NCBI GenBank assembly: GCA_030597775.1
Contig: JAUVRF010000083.1
Location: 1-7,125, forward strand
Length of the DNA stretch: 7,125 nt
Direction of reading: 5' to 3'
Origin: Methanobacteriota archaeon
GTDB lineage: Archaea > Thermoplasmatota > DTKX01 > GCA-020343715
Shown one piece after another: positions 6,540 through 7,125 of the stretch. How positions within the stretch are numbered: the stretch's first letter is position 1; every line of letters starts with the position of its first letter. The notes under the pieces are model-generated. The model saw only the letters and a program-made list of their open reading frames with translations. It had not been told where the DNA came from and did not search any database. The position numbers and the translations under genes are program-made.

Positions 6540-6890
6540 TCAGAAAGAGAAAGTGATCGTGGCATCGCTGATGTCGGCGAGGAAACCGGTCCCTCCGACG
6601 ACCTCGACCCCCTCGCGGAGTTCGGACTCGGGCATGTCCAGTGCTTCGACGAACAGCTCGCAGGCTACGATGCGGCCATCCAACTCCTGGAAGTCGTTGA
6701 CCATCTCCATCATCTCAGGCATGCCCTTTCCGCTCACCTGCTCCAGAAAGCCCTTCTTCAGCGCCGGCGCTCCGCTGGGCGTGAAGAAGAGGACGACCTC
6801 TCCCCCCAGCGCCACAGCGGCAGAACCCAATATGAACGTCGGGAAGAGGTTCTTGTTCTCTATCCCGTTACAAACGATCGCGGTCATCAT
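6540..6890 (-). CDS. DsrE-family sulfurtransferase / peroxiredoxin-like protein
   Basis: A 116-residue DsrE/DsrF-like protein and the first gene of the operon. The N-terminal half has a beta strand (AIVCNG), then NLFPTFILGSAAVALGG and VVLFFTPSGAPALKKG, the typical DsrE-like fold signature. The candidate sulfur-binding cysteine is C77 in RIVACELFVEALDM, the position of the conserved DsrE cysteine. The region ends with EGVEVVGGTGFL and a beta strand ITFSF. C7 is the only other cysteine. DsrE proteins exchange persulfide with TusA, the next gene 10 bp downstream. Two adjacent ATGs exist (6890 and 6887); 6890 is preferred because GGAG lies 9 nt upstream. It is closer to the soluble DsrE2/DsrE3 type than to the DsrEFH subunit, but the subgroup is uncertain. 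No membrane segment is evident; the hydrophobic stretch belongs to the fold. Confidence 0.87.
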   Translation of the reverse strand: MMTAIVCNGIENKNLFPTFILGSAAVALGGEVVLFFTPSGAPALKKGFLEQVSGKGMPEMMEMVNDFQELDGRIVACELFVEALDMPESELREGVEVVGGTGFLADISDATITFSF

Positions 6891-6899
6891 TTTCTCGCA

Positions 6900-6906
6900 C
6901 TCCTTT
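6900..6906 (-). promoter_or_regulatory. ribosome binding site of the first operon gene
   Basis: AAAGGAG on the minus strand lies 9 nt before the ATG at 6890. Its upstream edge is part of a small inverted repeat at 6905-6918 (TTAGG and CCTAA, 4-nt loop), which could only partly mask it. Confidence 0.6.
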
Positions 6907-6946
6907 AGGGGAACCTAATTCCCAAGGGGTGAATGACCTCATGCAC

Positions 6947-6954
6947 ATTAATCC
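6947..6954 (-). promoter_or_regulatory. candidate archaeal TATA/BRE promoter element of the operon
   Basis: Minus-strand GGATTAAT, inside AAGGATTAATG, is the best AT-rich element in the 124-bp upstream region. It sits about 57 nt before the DsrE start. A transcription start about 25 nt downstream would give a short leader of about 30 nt containing the ribosome site. The match to a TATA consensus is modest, so this is a position-based suggestion. Confidence 0.35.
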
Positions 6955-6958
6955 TTAC

Positions 6959-6973
6959 GGTTTGTGACAAACC
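6959..6973. promoter_or_regulatory. perfect 15-bp palindrome, candidate operator
   Basis: GGTTTGT and ACAAACC form 7-bp arms around one central base, with no mismatch. It stands 4 bp upstream of the candidate TATA element and 68 bp upstream of the first start codon, in the only intergenic region with room for regulation. This spacing fits binding by a dimeric regulator, perhaps an activator or a repressor blocking TFB access. No regulator gene is in the window, and the family of the regulator cannot be told from the site. Confidence 0.55.
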
Positions 6974-6976
6974 ATG

Positions 6977-7022
6977 AAAAACCCCTGCCCAGGCCCGTAC
7001 AGCCTACCCTTGGCCTAGGCTG
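6977..7022 (-). terminator. possible terminator of the upstream hydrolase gene
   Basis: Reading on the minus strand, a 7-bp inverted repeat (CAGCCTA / TAGGCTG, 7000-7022, 9-nt loop) overlaps the hydrolase stop codon. A run of five T follows at 6981-6977. The 18 GC-rich bases between them make a bacterial-style terminator unlikely, but a T-run alone can end transcription in archaea. Evidence is weak. Confidence 0.3.
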
Positions 7023-7125
7023 ACAGGAACGCGTCCACGGTCATGTAGAAGAAGTCGGGTGCGTACGAGAAGGGCGAGTGGGCACCGCCCTCGATCACCA
7101 CGAGGCGAGAGTGGGGGATGTACAG
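7015..7125 (-). CDS. alpha/beta hydrolase, C-terminal end; partial
   Basis: Only the last 36 residues are in the window; the gene begins beyond the right edge and ends with TAG at 7017-7015. The piece reads IPHSRLVVIEGGAHSPF, then YAPDFFYMTVDAFLSA. The strand, turn, GGAHSPF and closing helix are the standard end of alpha/beta hydrolases, with the histidine of GAHSPF as the catalytic-triad histidine. The substrate cannot be told from this part. It runs in the same direction as the operon but is 124 bp from it, with a T-run between, so it is probably a separate unit. Confidence 0.75.
   Translation of the reverse strand: MYIPHSRLVVIEGGAHSPFSYAPDFFYMTVDAFLSA

Noticed and set aside
141..6890. An ordinary heterodisulfide reductase HdrABC operon
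   Set aside because: No protein has the CCG motifs of HdrB, and HdrC-like domains occur only as tails of the FrhB-type proteins, so the catalytic disulfide site is missing from this window.
1..7125. CRISPR array, transposon ends, tRNA or rRNA genes
   Set aside because: I found no regularly spaced repeats, no transposase, no terminal inverted repeats and no cloverleaf or rRNA-like segment; the space outside coding regions is under 300 bp.

Overview
The window is a GC-rich stretch dominated by one minus-strand, eight-gene, tightly packed operon (about 6890 down to 141). It is flanked by the 3' ends of two unrelated genes. The host is most likely an anaerobic archaeon. The proteins belong to heterodisulfide-reductase (Hdr), F420-hydrogenase (Frh) and MvhD families. 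Nearly every gene has a GGAGG or GGTGA ribosome site, AGG arginine codons are frequent despite the high GC, and the left flank looks like the epimerase-type threonine dehydrogenase known from Thermoplasma. A Thermoplasmatota or other euryarchaeal host is an inference; a GC-rich anaerobic bacterium is not excluded.

Layout. 3-95 (+): C-terminal end of an NAD-dependent epimerase/dehydratase. Then, all on the minus strand and in transcription order: DsrE-like (6890-6540), TusA (6529-6305), MvhD-like (6277-5828), short HdrA-like (5815-4523), long HdrA-like (4521-2830), FrhB/ferredoxin fusion B (2833-1712), FrhB/ferredoxin fusion A (1709-597), second MvhD-like (584-141). Gaps are 10, 27, 12 and 1 bp, a 4-bp ATGA overlap, then 2 and 12 bp. 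Upstream, 6891-7014 is the only real intergenic region; it carries a perfect 15-bp palindrome, a TATA-like element and a T-run. At 7015-7125 (minus) lies the C-terminus of an alpha/beta hydrolase.

How the genes may work together. DsrE and TusA are persulfide carriers that in sulfur oxidisers are typically encoded beside sHdr genes. Here they are followed by a purely redox set: two MvhD iron-sulfur proteins, two HdrA flavoproteins and two FrhB-type proteins with ferredoxin tails. Each redox family is present twice and the two copies differ. The two HdrA copies have complementary losses: the short one lacks the N-terminal domain and the C-terminal ferredoxin; the long one lacks the inserted ferredoxin and its CxxC. 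No HdrB (the disulfide-reducing subunit) is present. The simplest model is a cytoplasmic, pseudo-symmetric flavin/iron-sulfur complex resembling QmoAB plus FrhB. It would move electrons between F420 (or another deazaflavin or flavin donor), ferredoxin and possibly a sulfur-relay substrate. The family assignments are firm; the overall reaction is not determined by the sequence.
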